64,000 nucleotides of DNA from Ophioderma brevispina (Eukaryota; Echinodermata; Ophiuroidea; Amphilepidida; Ophiodermatidae). Each line of letters starts with the position of its first letter. Position 1 is the first letter of the stretch. Below the pieces are notes generated by a model. That model made no database searches. It was not told where the DNA came from and was given only the letters and a program-made list of their open reading frames with translations. Below are positions 47,131 through 59,335 of this stretch, one piece after another. Where the stretch lies: contig JAMKCH010051755.1 of assembly GCA_023653785.1 (NCBI GenBank), positions 1 to 64,000 on the forward strand, given 5' to 3'. The translations under genes were made by a program, and so were the position numbers.

Positions 47131-48716
47131 GACTTTAGAAACTTGATCGAACTGGATTCGAACCGTGCCGACCTCTTGTATATTACTTGCACGACGATCT
47201 TGCCAACTAAGCTAACAAGCCAAGGTTGGTAGAGAAGCGATAGAATATTATCTATAGGTGTTAGGTTCGAAAGGTGTCTTTCGCTTTCCTAGCAGATAGC
47301 ATCAAACTGTATATTTACCTATACGATTTAAATATTTGTTTTTTGAAATTTACAAAAACAAAAAAACTAAAAAATCAATAAAATATTTAATATGAAATTT
47401 AAACTACTTCGTTCTCAGTCGACTAAGGATTATAATATTATTAATCTTTCCCTGGAGATGGCCAGCGCACTATATGGTTTGAAAAAAAAAAAAACCCAAT
47501 GTGCGCTTGGCCGTATTCGAACCGGCGACCTTCGTATTCATCCCGACGCTCTAAGACGCTGAAGCTATCAGCTGGGTTCTGAGAAGACGATAGATCATTC
47601 ATCTATAGGTGTTAGGTTCGAAAGGCGTCCTTCGCTTTCCTAGCTGACAGCATCAGAAACTGTATTTAACATATACGATTATATATTTGTTTTGAAATTT
47701 AACACTTTTTATTTTTTTTATTTTTTTTATTTTTTTTAATAATATTATTAACTTTCCCTGGAGATGGCCAGCGCACGATCAGTGTTTGAAAAAACCCCAT
47801 GTGCGCTTGGCCGTATTTCGAACCGGCGACCTCCGTAGTACTAGCCGCCGCTCTTACGGACTGAGCTATCAAGCTGGGTCGGTAGAAGAGCGATAGATAT
47901 CATCTTATAGGTGTTAGGTGCGAAAGGCTCCTTCGCTTTCCTAGCGGATAGCATCACACTGTATATTTAACATATACTATTTATATAGTTGTTTGGAAAT
48001 TTAAACTACTTCGTTCTCTCCAGGTAGACAAGGAGTATATATTATTAATTTTCACCCGGAGTGGCCAGCGCACGCACGATAGTGTTGAAAAAAACCCCTG
48101 TGCACGCTTGGCCGGATTCGAACCGGCGACCTTCGTATTACATGCACGACGCTCGAACCGACTGAGCTATCAACTGGGTCCGGTAGAGAAAGCGAGTAGA
48201 TATCATCTTAGGTGTTAGGTTCGAAAGGGTCTTCCTTCGCTTTCCTAGCGGGGAGCATCAGAACTGTATATTTAACATATAGCCATTATATCTTTGTTTT
48301 GAAATTTAAACTACTTAGTTCTCCAGGAGACAAGGATGTTAAGCAAATATATATGATCCTATCCGCTAGGAAAGCGAAAGGCCGCCTTTCGAACCTAACA
48401 CCTATCTATCTATCTATCGCTCTTCTACCACCGACCCAGCTTGATATCTCAGTCGGTTAGAGCGTCGTGCATGTAATACGAAGGTTGCCGGTTCGATCGG
48501 CCAAGCGCACATGGTTTTTTTTTTTTTTTTTTTTTCAACACTATCGTGCTCTGGCCATCTCCATGGAAAGATTAATATTATACAAGGATGTAATTTTTAT
48601 TAATATTCCCGGAGATGGACCGCCAGCGATAGTGTCGAAGAAAAAAATGCGCTTGGCCGGATTCGAACCGCACCGGCGACCTTCGTAATTACATTTATAC
48701 GTTGCTTAACCAACTA
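47130..48716. repeat. tRNA-headed SINE array (family A), about 302-bp units with one inverted unit
   Basis: Minus-strand units follow each other with a period near 302 bases. Each has CTGGAGATGGCCAGCGCAC, a B box in CGGATTCGAACCGGCGACC (plus-strand view), an A box in ACTGAGCTATCAAGC, GGTGTTAGGTTCGAAAGG and TTCGCTTTCCTAGCGGATAG. Heads lie near 47156-47225, 47510-47585, 47810-47885 and 48112-48190. A plus-strand unit at 48350-48570 interrupts the series, and the last minus-strand unit (48590-48716) is split by the element at 48717, its remainder being 50446-50500. Confidence 0.85.
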
Positions 48717-50176
48717 CCTGTAAAATTAAGTGTTTTAGGTTTTGTAACAGTTATTAAACCCTAGATGCGTTTAAAACGAAACAACAAACTAAAAATACCA
48801 ACTTTTTGGTCAAAGTGGGTATTTTTTCGTAAACCTGCTCCATAATCGCTAAAGCACTGAAATTCACATCGTTTTTCCAATTGTTTAAATCAAGCATGGA
48901 CATTTTAACATGAACGCCTTAACGCTTTTTAAAACACTAATACAATTTGCAGCCGTTTGGAAGAATAACACCAAGGGTTTAGAAGTTAAGGGGGCTGTTA
49001 AGCCAGGAATTCAAAGGAACTGTTTTTTTTGCCATATCTTCTTAATTGTTGTTCCCAAATATATACAAAGTATTTTACTATTTGAGAGGAAATGGAAATG
49101 GACTCAAGGCAATCCAAAGATGATAATATTTTTCCCCAAAAATACGTGATTTTTGAGAAAATCATAAAAAAATGGAGATTTTAAAGCTCATTTTTTTTTT
49201 TGTTCCCTATAAAAAAATATAGAAATGTTGATAAAAAATGTGCCTTGTTCGTAATTGTATTACAGAGTCATAGTCTTAGGGTCGGTATGTCCCCTTTTTT
49301 CAAATTCTGCACTATTTATCAAATTATTTGCCAAAAAAAGCCAAAAACCGCGGTTTCAATTTGAAACAACGCCAAGATTGTTCAAGGTTGACATAAATCA
49401 CGATTTTTAAACAAAAAATGAAAAAAACTAAAAAAGAAGACCCTAGATTTTGATATGCTCTAGACGATGCATGTCATTTCTTACCTGTTACTAATATGGA
49501 TTTCGAGTAGTAGTTAACTGGGAAATGAAAAATCACGATATCGCGAAGTAACACAGAGAAAATCGCCATTTTGTCCAAATATTGTCCATTTCGCACAAAA
49601 TATAGCATACTCCAAACCAACAAGCGTTCTTCTCTTATTCTTCACACTCTTTCTGCACCAGGTTCAAATTGCGTTCATCGGATACTTATGATCAAAATTC
49701 AACAATTTATGAGGCTAAATTGTGAAATATAAAATCCCATCGGTTGCAAAGCACCCACGTGGAACCATTTTACAATTGATACAAGTTAACATTGGGTGTG
49801 CCATACATATCGAATCGATGCATCAAGGCGTTTTCTTATGCGCTCATTACATCGCCGTAGGGGGGGGACGAATAGCACAGGAGAGATTGCGAATAGCGAA
49901 AATTACCCGCCTTTTGCATTCAGCCCATGTGTTGTGATTGTTCTTGGTCAACAATGCGTAACATAGTAAAAGTAAAATGAACAAAATATGAGGAAAAAAT
50001 AAATATATATAGATTCTGTTAAAATATATGGAAAGAAAACATGTTAATGCCGTTAAAACATGAAAAAAACTAAAAACTGGCCATTTGACTAAGTTCCTGA
50101 CTTCACAGCCACCTTAAACACCATAACACCAAAGGCATTTAGAAGCTTAACAGTATAGTGTTCAAAATAACCACAA

Positions 50177-50209
<33 letters not shown>

Positions 50210-50443
50210 TATTGTTTTAAACGCTTTAAGAGGCGTTCACGTTAGAAATTCACATTGCTCTGATTTAAAAATGGGAAAAACAGCGCTGAATTTCAATGCT
50301 TTTTAGTGATTTATAGGAGCAGTGGTCCAAGAAAATACCCACTTTTTGACCAAAAAGTTGGTATTTTTTATTTTGTTGTTTCGTTAAACGCATCTAGGTG
50401 TTTAATAACTGTTACAAAACCTAAACACTTAATTTTTACAGTG
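48717..50443. mobile_element. Tc1/mariner-like non-autonomous element with TIRs of about 230 bp
   Basis: Right end TTAATTTTTACAGTG (outermost base 50443) and left end CCTGTAAAATTAAGTG (48717 on) start long inverted arms that continue with AGGTTTTGTAACAGTTATTA, GATGCGTTTAA, ACCAACTTTTTGGTCAAA and AGTGGGTATTTT, to about 48960 and 50200. TA lies outside each end (48715-48716, 50444-50445). TA duplications and a CACTGTAAAA terminus fit Tc1/mariner. It interrupts a SINE: sequence on both sides rejoins a family-A unit. The interior has no transposase and a T26 run at 50179-50204. Confidence 0.8.
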
Positions 50444-50445
50444 TA

Positions 50446-50500
50446 AGCTATCAAGCCAGGGTTGGTAGAGGAGCGATAGATATTATCTATTATTGTCAAA
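50446..50500 (-). repeat. Remainder of the interrupted family-A SINE
   Basis: AGCTATCAAGCC, GGTTGGTAGAGGAGCGATAGA and ATTATCTAT continue the unit broken at 48716. Confidence 0.75.
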
Positions 50501-50589
50501 ATAATATAAAACATTTCTTCAACTTAAGTTGTATAGTTAATAAACTTGCTCAAAACGACTGGAACAAGACTCATGGGCCATGTACCAAT

Positions 50590-52110
50590 TGACCTTTACT
50601 GACCCTACATGACCCTTGACCCCATTTTCTCAAATCTATAAGACACTTCAGCAAATAAAATACAACAACCTAACTTACAACCACCACTGGTCCAGAACTC
50701 ATATAGGGTATCACAGATTGACCTCTCTACTGATGCCTGACTGACTGCTTAAAGGCTGACTCAGAGATTTTGAAATATAATTTTTTCATCGCAATTAAAA
50801 ATAGTCATCCAGAATTAAAGATAGTTACCTAACATGCTTAATTCCAAAGTTAGAGATGAATCAGATTTTTGTTTTCATGCAGTAAACATTTATGCACAGT
50901 ATAACAGTGCCATAGGATACCGTGCATAACGAAAATTCCGGATACGGAATTTTATGACAAAGTTGTGATTTTCTATATGAAGGACTTCGATTTGAACTTC
51001 GTTATTTCACACAGTGATTAGTATATGGACAAGCATTATGTATGCAAAAAAACATGATTTGTTTGAAAAATGAGTGTGCCCTCATCGGCCTTTAAAACAG
51101 TCAGCCTTTAAAACAACCACTGGTCCAGGACTTATGTAGGATATACACAGATTGACCTCTACTGATGCCTGTGTGACCTTGACCCCATTTTGTCAAAATA
51201 TATAAAACATTTAAAATAGATGTGTAGGCTAAAACGAACGACTGGACCAAGACTCTTGGGCTATATGCCAGTTTACCTCTAATGACCCAGCATGACCTTT
51301 GACCCCATTTTCTCAAATCTATAAGACACTTCAGCAAATAAAATACAACAACCTAACTTACAACCACCACTGGTCCAGAACTCATATAGGGTATCACAGA
51401 TTGACCTCTCTACTGATGCCTGTATGACCTTTGATCCCATTTTTTATCAGGGGAGGGCGGCCAAGAAATCCCAATTTCAGACGTCGCCATTGGATTAACA
51501 CGTAAAAGTGAAATCTTGACGAAAAATTCTGAAATTTTTATATGTTGTCAAGGAATATTTTCTTATTCCAAAACCGTTGGAGATGAAGAATCAACTCCAC
51601 TGGAATGGTTATTTCTGATTTGTTTTGTATAATAACGAACGAGGATGAGGTCGTACGAGGGTCATGGAAACACCCATCACCGACCCACATGAAAGCACCC
51701 AAATTGGTTTGTGGTTTGCAATCCGTATTGCTGTAATTTCGTTTGACATTTTTGGTGAGTTGCTATAATGAATTAAGCTTGGCCGCCACCGCCTGTTTTT
51801 TATCAAAATATATAAAACATTTTAATAGACATAATAGTCACCAACCTTGCTCAAAAGTGGCCCAAGACTCATGGGCTATAAAAAACCAGGACACAACTCT
51901 TATGGAGTATACACAGATTGACCTCTTTTAATGACCATACTTGACTTTTGGTACAATTTTGTCCAAAATATATAAAACATTTCTCCAACTTAAGTTTGTA
52001 CAGTCACCAAACTTGCTCAAAAGAACCGCTGGCCCAAGACCCACGGGCTATATGCCGATTGACCTATAATGACTATGCGTGACCTTTGACCCCCATTTAG
52101 TCAAAATCTA
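50590..52110. repeat. TGACCTTTGACCCC-type interspersed repeat array
   Basis: Units contain GACCTTTGACCCCATTTT, TCAAAATATATAAAACATTT, ACTGG(T/A)CCA(G/A)GACT and ACAGATTGACCTCT. A stretch of about 120 bases at 50625-50743 recurs almost unchanged at 51302-51421. A hAT-like MITE at 51448-51795 interrupts one unit. A related unit is at 63480-63580. Confidence 0.75.
51448..51795. mobile_element. hAT-like MITE with 8-bp target duplication
   Basis: Ends CAGGGGAGGGCGGCCAAG (51448-51465) and CTTGGCCGCCACCGCCTG (51778-51795) form an 18-base imperfect TIR starting CAGG, as in hAT elements. TTTTTTAT is duplicated on both sides (51440-51447 and 51796-51803). Removing the element and one duplication restores the host repeat (CCCATTTTTTATCAAAATATA). 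348 bases, no coding sequence. Confidence 0.9.
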
Positions 52111-54850
52111 TCAAACACTTAAAATACTTGGCAGCTTGAATTCTTCCAAATATCAGTGTTTCTTATTGCCAAATGTGTAGAAATTATTTCATGATGTTTT
52201 TCCTTGTATTTTCAATTTATTTTTATATTTTGGAAATACAATATAATGTCCATAAAATCCTTGTTTATTATGTTATCCTTTGGAATTAAGAGTGCTCAAT
52301 CCCATTACAGGAGAGCGTAAAATAAATTTCAAAGTATTTGTGACATTTACTCCATTTTGTCTAATGACCTCTATGTGACATTTACTCCAAAAGTTCAATG
52401 ACCTTTATCATATTTCCCCCATATTTCTGTAACTAAACATCAAAGATATGACAAACTATATATTTTATGATTTCTTGTGATGAGACAAATCATTTGAGAT
52501 ACTTTCAACCAAATTGAACCACTTTGTATGGTTAATCTTAATCCAAGATGGCCACCAAACGGATTCGTGGGACAATATTGATTTTGGTAACATCAGAATT
52601 CTTGAAGATGATGGTATAGTTATGTTAAAATTATTTTTAAGGGGTTGCATGGGAACCCAATTAATCTGCTAAACTACTACTACTTCTGGTGGTGGAGGTC
52701 ATGTTTGCTATGTTGCTATCATCATCATCATTGTCATTATCACCATCATCGTCGTCTTCATCATACCATCATCATCATCGTCATCATCATCTGTATTAAC
52801 ATAAACCATATACAATTTTTGTTTGCTTCAGCATTGCACTCACATGTGCATCACACTTTAAAATACATTGAATGTACATTAGTGTGTGTGTGTGTATGAT
52901 GTGTATGTGCATCATTCTTTAGAGACATTGCATGATTGGAGTGGGTGGAAGATTTGTAGAGTAGAAGAGCTTGTGAATAATGATTTGTTACCCATCATAT
53001 GTATCACTATCTTTTTAATTTCAAGATGCATAAAAATACACCGAGAGATTCACATCATGCACGTGTACATTTATACACGTGCACTTAAACACAAGTACAC
53101 ACACACACGATATCTGTTTGCAATCAGCCGCCCTTATTTAACAAAATGTCATGTGAGATGTCAGTACATGCACAAGTACTCCTTTGGTTTGTATTTTAGT
53201 TCCAACCTTATCTGCTGCAGGATTCTGTTAAATAAGTTGGAGAAAATGTAGTATGACATAATTTAAGGCTGAGGACAAAATGTGCCAAGTGTTTTAAAAT
53301 GATATCCTCTTCATTTTGGAAGTGTACCGATGGCTTTAGAGTTTGTCTGAAAGAATAAAACATGAAGTGTTTAAAACTATAAATGAGAGAGCATGAAATA
53401 TGAAGTGTAAACCTAGGGTTGATAGAGCCGTGCGTGCACTGTATTACTGTGTGCTGGCAAGCCTGAACAGCCAGCTATATTGTGTGCATTTAATTAACCT
53501 CTTACATCTACCGTAGATAGCAGCAGCAGCAGACAGTATGCATGCACAATATACATGGCATTGCAGAGAGCTAGCTAGCTTGTTCATCATAGCACCATTT
53601 TGTGTCTACTCTCAATATATCAACAACTCAGAAGCAGCCACATTCAGCATTTTGTATCATTTTACTTTCTGAAATACATTTCTTTTTCAAATTGACCAGT
53701 GTGTTCTGAAGTAAAGGGCATTCACTGTGTTAAACACAAACTGCACAAGCCTTCTAACATGATGAATCAATATAAAATAGCATTAAAGCAACAGGGAATT
53801 GTGCATATCACACACACATATTTATTAAATCAGTTTTCTTTGGTTTGTTGCAAAAACAGCGAGTACCAGTCTTTTGTACCAATGAAAATTGCTTGCCACA
53901 TAAATAGTTTTTTTCATGCATGTACTGCTGTGAACACCATTTCTGTTTGCACCTCCACATGCCGGTGCTAAATAGAAAATATGTACAATGAGGCGCAGTT
54001 TAGAATGTGTGTGGAATAAGCCGCTGTATAGATAATGTATAAAACTAGGTACAATATAGAAAATAGGTGTGGAATGGGGCACAGTATGGAAAATGTGTGG
54101 AGCGAGTCACAATATAGCAAATGTGTGTAGTACTGTTTAGCAAGTGAGTAGAAGGATTACAGTATATAGCATTAGAGAGTAAAATGTCATATCAAAAATA
54201 AGTTTCAAAATTATGCAGTATTAAGTGTGCTTTCCAAAGAAATTAGTTAATGTAAGATGATAATTAGCAGCTGTTGGGAATTATTTAATGTTTTATTTAC
54301 GTACCATAAAAGATGCAAACAGCAACATCTCCACCCCGTGCTCTGAAGCAGATGTTTCAGCTGTCATTGTATTGTCGTGTCATTTCAGAATTTGGTTTCA
54401 AAAACATTTTATAAAGAAATCTGCACAAATAAAAGTACCATGAGATCAAGGCAGTTAATATTACGGAGCCAAAGGATAGAGGTTATGATGAGATTTTGCT
54501 GACAAAAGGGCCAAGATTACATCAGAGGTGATATATACTAAAAGATATTACATCTTCCTGCAATAGGACAAAATAGTTTTCAGGGCATTTTTTCAGCAAT
54601 TTGACAGTGAATTTAACTTGATCTAAATCATTCTTTGAAGGAGAAATGCAATTTTGACATCATAAAGAGGTTCACATTTGCATGAGATCATATAAGGAAT
54701 TTTTCCAATTATGTTTTGTAGATTTAACATACATACATATATGTAGATGAAATGGAATAGAAGTCAATTTAAGCTTATCGCAATTTTTAAAGTAATTTTT
54801 TAAATCCCAAAATAAAATTTGTTTTGTGCTTTGTAAGGTGTAGTTCAAGA
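52111..54850. other. Non-coding sequence with microsatellites
   Basis: An ATC/GTC triplet microsatellite lies at 52717-52791, with short GT/CA runs near 52882-52895 and 53099-53109. Open frames at 52886-53251 and 53699-53971 show no domain. Confidence 0.45.
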
Positions 54851-54851
54851 T

Positions 54852-55330
54852 GTGTTACCAAAAATGTCTGGTCGCTCCTGGATTGTTAGGGCTGTGGGAG
54901 CACCTGGCTCAACAGTGGGGAGAAAAACAGAATTTGCCATATGGCATGAAAAGCTTGTCAACAATTTTGCTAAGATTGCAGTACTTCTCTACAGCTCAGA
55001 AACATGGATCTTGACCAAACAACTTGAAAGAATTTTGGATGAGTGTTACATCAGATTACCAGAGCTACTCTTAACATTAATTAGAAGGACAAGGTACGAA
55101 ATTAGGCCTGTTTGGAGATAGGTCACCTCCAAAGTGACGGGCTATCTACAGAGTGTTGCTAATTATTTTATTGCCACAGAGGATCAGTAGCAGGTAGATT
55201 TCTACTCTGGGAGGCCAAACATGGATCATGAGGTACCCGGCACAAAACGTATGTCCAGGTTCTCCTTACTGGATTAGAAGATACTTCAGAACTGGCATCT
55301 TTAATAGAGATTGCATGCGGGTCTGGAATT
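54852..55330 (+). pseudogene. LINE reverse-transcriptase C-terminal fragment
   Basis: The frame at 54852-55121 contains VLLYSSETWILTKQLERILD, ECYIRL and LLLTLIRR, the LLYG-ETW-LTK-LE--LD-CYTRLLR block that follows the RT palm in many invertebrate LINEs. After a gap, plus-strand VAGRFLLWEAKHGS and GTRHKTYVQVL near 55190-55265 match the LL-W-PKHG-RSRGRP-TTYVD-L block. Stops lie between, and all catalytic motifs are missing. Confidence 0.7.
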
Positions 55331-55379
55331 GTGATCGAAATGATTATTTTCTGATTCAAAAAATTTTGGAACAAGACAT

Positions 55380-56103
55380 AGATCCTCGTTTCTTCCTCTA
55401 GGTACCATTCCTAGATGAACTTGTTTGAATGGCATCCACAAAGTACTGGGAACTATCGGATGAATATTTTTGGCTCACTTTTGTGGAGGTTGAGTTCACA
55501 GTTTTGTCACCCCAACTCTTTGTACCCTAATTTTTTTCTTGTCATTATGAGTTTCCCAGGGTATGCTTTCTATGCCTTCTCAAAATATTCCTATTGAATT
55601 GCTCTGTTGGCCTATATTGATCTTGGCCAGAATTTTTGTCTTTTGTTTGTTCGTACTGAATAAACAAAGATCAGTAATGTTTTTTGTTGTGTTTGAGTAA
55701 AACTGTAACATGTCATTCCTGGCAACAATATTACACTTATAAACTGGGATATTCAGAGGGAACCTTTTTTTTTATCTCAAGTCGGAATTTTTACACATAC
55801 GTATAATTACAGAATAAATTAAACTGCTTTGTCTTTAATACACGAATTTCAAGCCAACCACTTGCAGGTTATGTTAGCACATCCATGTCAGTAACAAAAA
55901 TGCCAAAATATGAATTTTGATGATTTTTCTGATGTTTTGGATCAGCAAATAGTTGCTCATCCCTTTAACTGGTATTTCATGACTGTGCTAAAAGTCTTAT
56001 TATGTATATAAGCCTAACACTTTTCATAGTATTTTTACACAATCACTGCAGAAAGTTGGTATACTGCTGTACAGCATGTTTGCAATACATTACACCTAAC
56101 TTA
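55380..56103. other. Non-coding sequence
   Basis: Nothing recognisable. The last three bases are one half of the TTA duplication of the next element. Confidence 0.4.
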
Positions 56104-57410
56104 GGGCCTAAAAAAAGGGTTTGTTTGCCCTTTTCCGACCGACCCAAAAAATCGGAAATCACAGGTGTTTTTTTTTTTTTTAATTTTAAATTTCAGATTT
56201 AGAAGAAAAAAATTTAAAATACAAATTAAACTACTCCAAAATGAATTTTAAATCAATATCCTGTAATACAACCACCCCCCAAAGCTCGGGGCAAACCAAT
56301 TCCAAGCATTCTCCGTTAGTATGATGCACATTTTAATATGAACAGCAAACTAGAAAAAGCTTCCTAGAAAGGAGTAAATTTCGTAAAAAATGTGTCGCTT
56401 TCATGATACAAAACATTAAAATACTGTTGGATAAAAGCCTTCAGACTTTATTACTGGATAAAATGTTAATATTGAACATAACTTAATATAATTATATAAT
56501 TAACCAATCAGGGCACGTATTAGTATTATTGACAACATTATTGACCTTAGCCACGCCTATTTTGTAGACACAGCTTCCGGGTCAAGACAAAATGACTGAG
56601 GTGTCAAATTGTGACCGCCGACTGACCAGGCGGCAGTTTTAGAATTTTGAATGGAAAACGCTACGTTTAGAACAATTTAATGTACCGTTCAGTTTGGAAT
56701 ATCATTTCACCGAAAGTTTCTGTGCACATTTCAAGCATTTTATTCCATATTTTCTGATTTCGGTACAATATACGCATGCAGTCTGAGCTAGTCTGAGCCT
56801 TAGTGCACGATCCCAATACTAGAATGTGCTGTTCTGGAGAGGTAGAGTAGCTGAATTCGACCACCATCGATAGGTGTGTGTTTTGTACATGGCATGGAGA
56901 CTCGACAAAAGGATGGGTTAATTTGCAACTTCTGGGTGTTTTCATAAAATATTTTTGACACATTGTTAGATATTATTTTTAATATCGTCCATGAAATAAG
57001 TGGTACAATACTGTCAAATTTGCGTGTGATTTAAAGATGGCACCTGACAGCTACGCTGTGCGTTTCACAGCAAAATAAAAAAATATGGTGCTTGCGTTGT
57101 ATTTTACCACGTCGCATCTGTCAATTTGGATGCGACATTTGATAGTTTGTACCAGAACTTACTAGATACAAATTATTCTATGCTACAGTTGGAAAAGGTA
57201 TTGGTGGCTGCACTAGTCTACCAAATCGCCCTTGGCAGAATGTTGTCGCGGTGAATCAATGTCATTTTGAAAGACATTAAACTTGTTTAGATAACATAAA
57301 ATTTGATGCCATTGCATTTCTCCTGTGTCATGTATTTAAAAAAAAATTGACCGACCGACCCTCCCGATTTTCAGGCCAAAAGGGCAAACAAACATATTTT
57401 TTTTTAGGCC
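56104..57410. mobile_element. PIF/Harbinger-like non-autonomous element with TTA target duplication
   Basis: GGGCCTAAAAAAAGGGTTTG at the left is mirrored by the right end (CAAACATATTTTTTTTTAGG, then CC at 57410). GTTTGCCCTTTTCCGACCGA near the left has its inverse in GACCGACCGACCC and AAAGGGCAAAC near the right. TTA lies outside both ends (56101-56103 and 57411-57413). Termini match the 344-bp MITE at 21801. The interior has a CCAATCAGGG motif at 56505-56514 and a minus-strand open frame of 98 codons, but no recognisable transposase. Confidence 0.8.
56667..56963 (-). CDS. Hypothetical 98-residue ORF inside the Harbinger-like element
   Basis: ATG (context ACAATG) to TAA with no interruption, encoding for example VVEFSYSTSPEQHILVLGS and KIWNKMLEMCTETFGEMIF. 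It has six cysteines but no recognised motif, signal peptide or membrane segment. Amino-acid use is more protein-like than the low-complexity frames nearby. It may be a captured exon, a remnant of an element protein or chance. Confidence 0.2.
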   Translation of the reverse strand: MCQKYFMKTPRSCKLTHPFVESPCHVQNTHLSMVVEFSYSTSPEQHILVLGSCTKAQTSSDCMRILYRNQKIWNKMLEMCTETFGEMIFQTERYIKLF

Positions 57411-57413
57411 TTA

Positions 57414-58588
57414 GTACCCAGACATTTAGTTTTTATGAGATGTCCCGCTTTGAAATTAAAATACCAAAAATTGGAAAATAGTAAAATCCTTACAACAGTA
57501 TACATGTTCTTTGGGGCCACACCCATCACAGATTCAGATCTTTTCAAGAGACAGTACATGCAGAAGTCATAATGCCTGTTTATATACACAAAGGTCATTA
57601 TGCAATATCACTAATCGGCATATACGTTTCTAACATCAATTTTGATTGAGTTTGCACAATTTAGTGGGTTTTGAATTTGCCTTAATTCTTTTTTACTCAT
57701 ACAATGCAGCAGTGATGAGCATATGTGATAGTGCATGTAGACATATGTTTATCAGTTTTTCTTAGAGTTGATTCATGGGTTTCCATTTGATAATTTTGCA
57801 TTTAAGACGAGGTGACTACATGTATTTTATACTTGATAATTCATTATTTTATTGACCGATGTAAGACTACCTGGGCATGGATTCATGCATAAAATAGACA
57901 CTGTACACCTTGTACAGATAATTGTGTTACTGTACAAATAAATAGATGGTGGTGGATAGCAAATCTTTTGTATCACTGTATCCCATTCATTTCTGTAGTT
58001 CACAGAAGTGTATCTTGCAGAAATAGACCATGCCTTAAAACAGAAGTGATAACAATTCAGATTTCTTGCTGGAGCAAGCACTTACATAATAATTGAGCAC
58101 AAATTTGAAATGTACAAATCTTTTGCAAAATCACAAAAAAATATTGAAAATTGTTCCACATGAAATTTGGCACCAGCATATTTTCTAAAAATTCAAATTC
58201 ACACCAGTGAATTGCAAAGTGATGTAACAATGGGACATCACAGCTGTTTGACCCTGTGAAAAATGTCTCTTTTTAGAATAATTTTAAGCAGTGGCGGACA
58301 CAATTTTGACAACTATATAAGTGTACATGCAAGAGCTATGACCTCTGCAAAAATCAGAAAGAAAAAAACATTGTGGGAATCTTGCCATATAGGCCTACAA
58401 AGGTCATGATTTCTATGTTAGAGCATCCTCTATATGCCCATGTAAAACTAGATTTTTAATAAGTATCATATTTGCCCGCAATGAAATTTCCTAAAATTAC
58501 ATAGGTTGTAGTTAGTGGAATAAATAATCCAAATCGGTTGTCAAAATGTGTCACTGTTGATATATTTTGTTAAGTAAAGCATTCTTGC
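57414..58588. other. Non-coding sequence
   Basis: Nothing recognisable. Confidence 0.4.
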
Positions 58589-58616
58589 TGTTTCTTTCTT
58601 TCTTTCTTTCTTTCTT
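58589..58616. repeat. TTTC tetranucleotide microsatellite
   Basis: About seven TTTC units. Confidence 0.9.
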
Positions 58617-58689
58617 ACAACCCTAACTCCTCCTTAATGATTTGTCCTCTGATAACCAAACTCGGAGTAATGACTAGGTTATAAGCTAT

Positions 58690-59335
58690 ATACAGTGTGC
58701 TTTGTTAGGGGGTCAAAGGTCACATGCGGGTCACAAAGTGCAAAAACCTTAAGTGTGTTAAAAATTGAAAACGGGGTCAAATGACAAATCTAAATGTACC
58801 ATCAAGTAGACCATAATGAAAGATGAAAAAAAGCTGACCTTGTCATAGGACCTTTGGTTTGGGGGTCAGAGGTTTAAATGCTTTGAAATTGTCAATATTT
58901 TAAAACCTATCTTGTACTACAAATTACATATGACAACATTGGCCTTGTGTCATATGCATGAGCTTTGCCTAATGTCTATGGGGTGTGCTCTTTTGGGGGT
59001 CAAAGGTCATCCTGGGGTTGCAGCGGTCAAAGCATTTACTCTGTAAAATTTGAAAACGGCAAATGGCAAATATAAATGTATCATCACGTAGAGCATGATG
59101 AAAAATGAAAAAAGTAAACCATGACCTTTTCATAGGACTTAGTTTGGGGTCAAAGGTCAAACCTTCAAAATTGTCAAAATTTTAAACCTTTGTGCTACAA
59201 ATTACATGCAATAATCTGAACCTTGTACCATGTGAGTGAGCTATGTCTAATGTCTATGTGGTGTGCTTTGTTTGGGGTCAAAGGTCTTCTTGGGGTCACA
59301 GGAGTCAAAAACCTTAAATGTGTAAAAACAAATTC
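58690..59335. repeat. Tandem repeat of about 285 bp, 2.3 copies
   Basis: Units start at about 58696, 58983 and 59261 with GTGTGCT(C/T)T(T/G)TT(T/A)GGGGTCAAAGGTC. Each continues with AACCTTAA/AGCATTTA, AAATGTA(C/T)CATCA, GATGAAAAA and CATAGGAC. The words GGGTCAAAGGTCA recur in each. Confidence 0.8.

Noticed and set aside
47130..48716. CRISPR-like array because of regularly spaced repeats
   Set aside because: The whole 302-base unit repeats, there are no unique spacers, and each unit has pol III boxes; it is a SINE array in a eukaryotic genome.
52886..53251. Plus-strand frame of 121 codons
   Set aside because: Starts in a GT microsatellite and has CA-rich low complexity; no splice or domain support.
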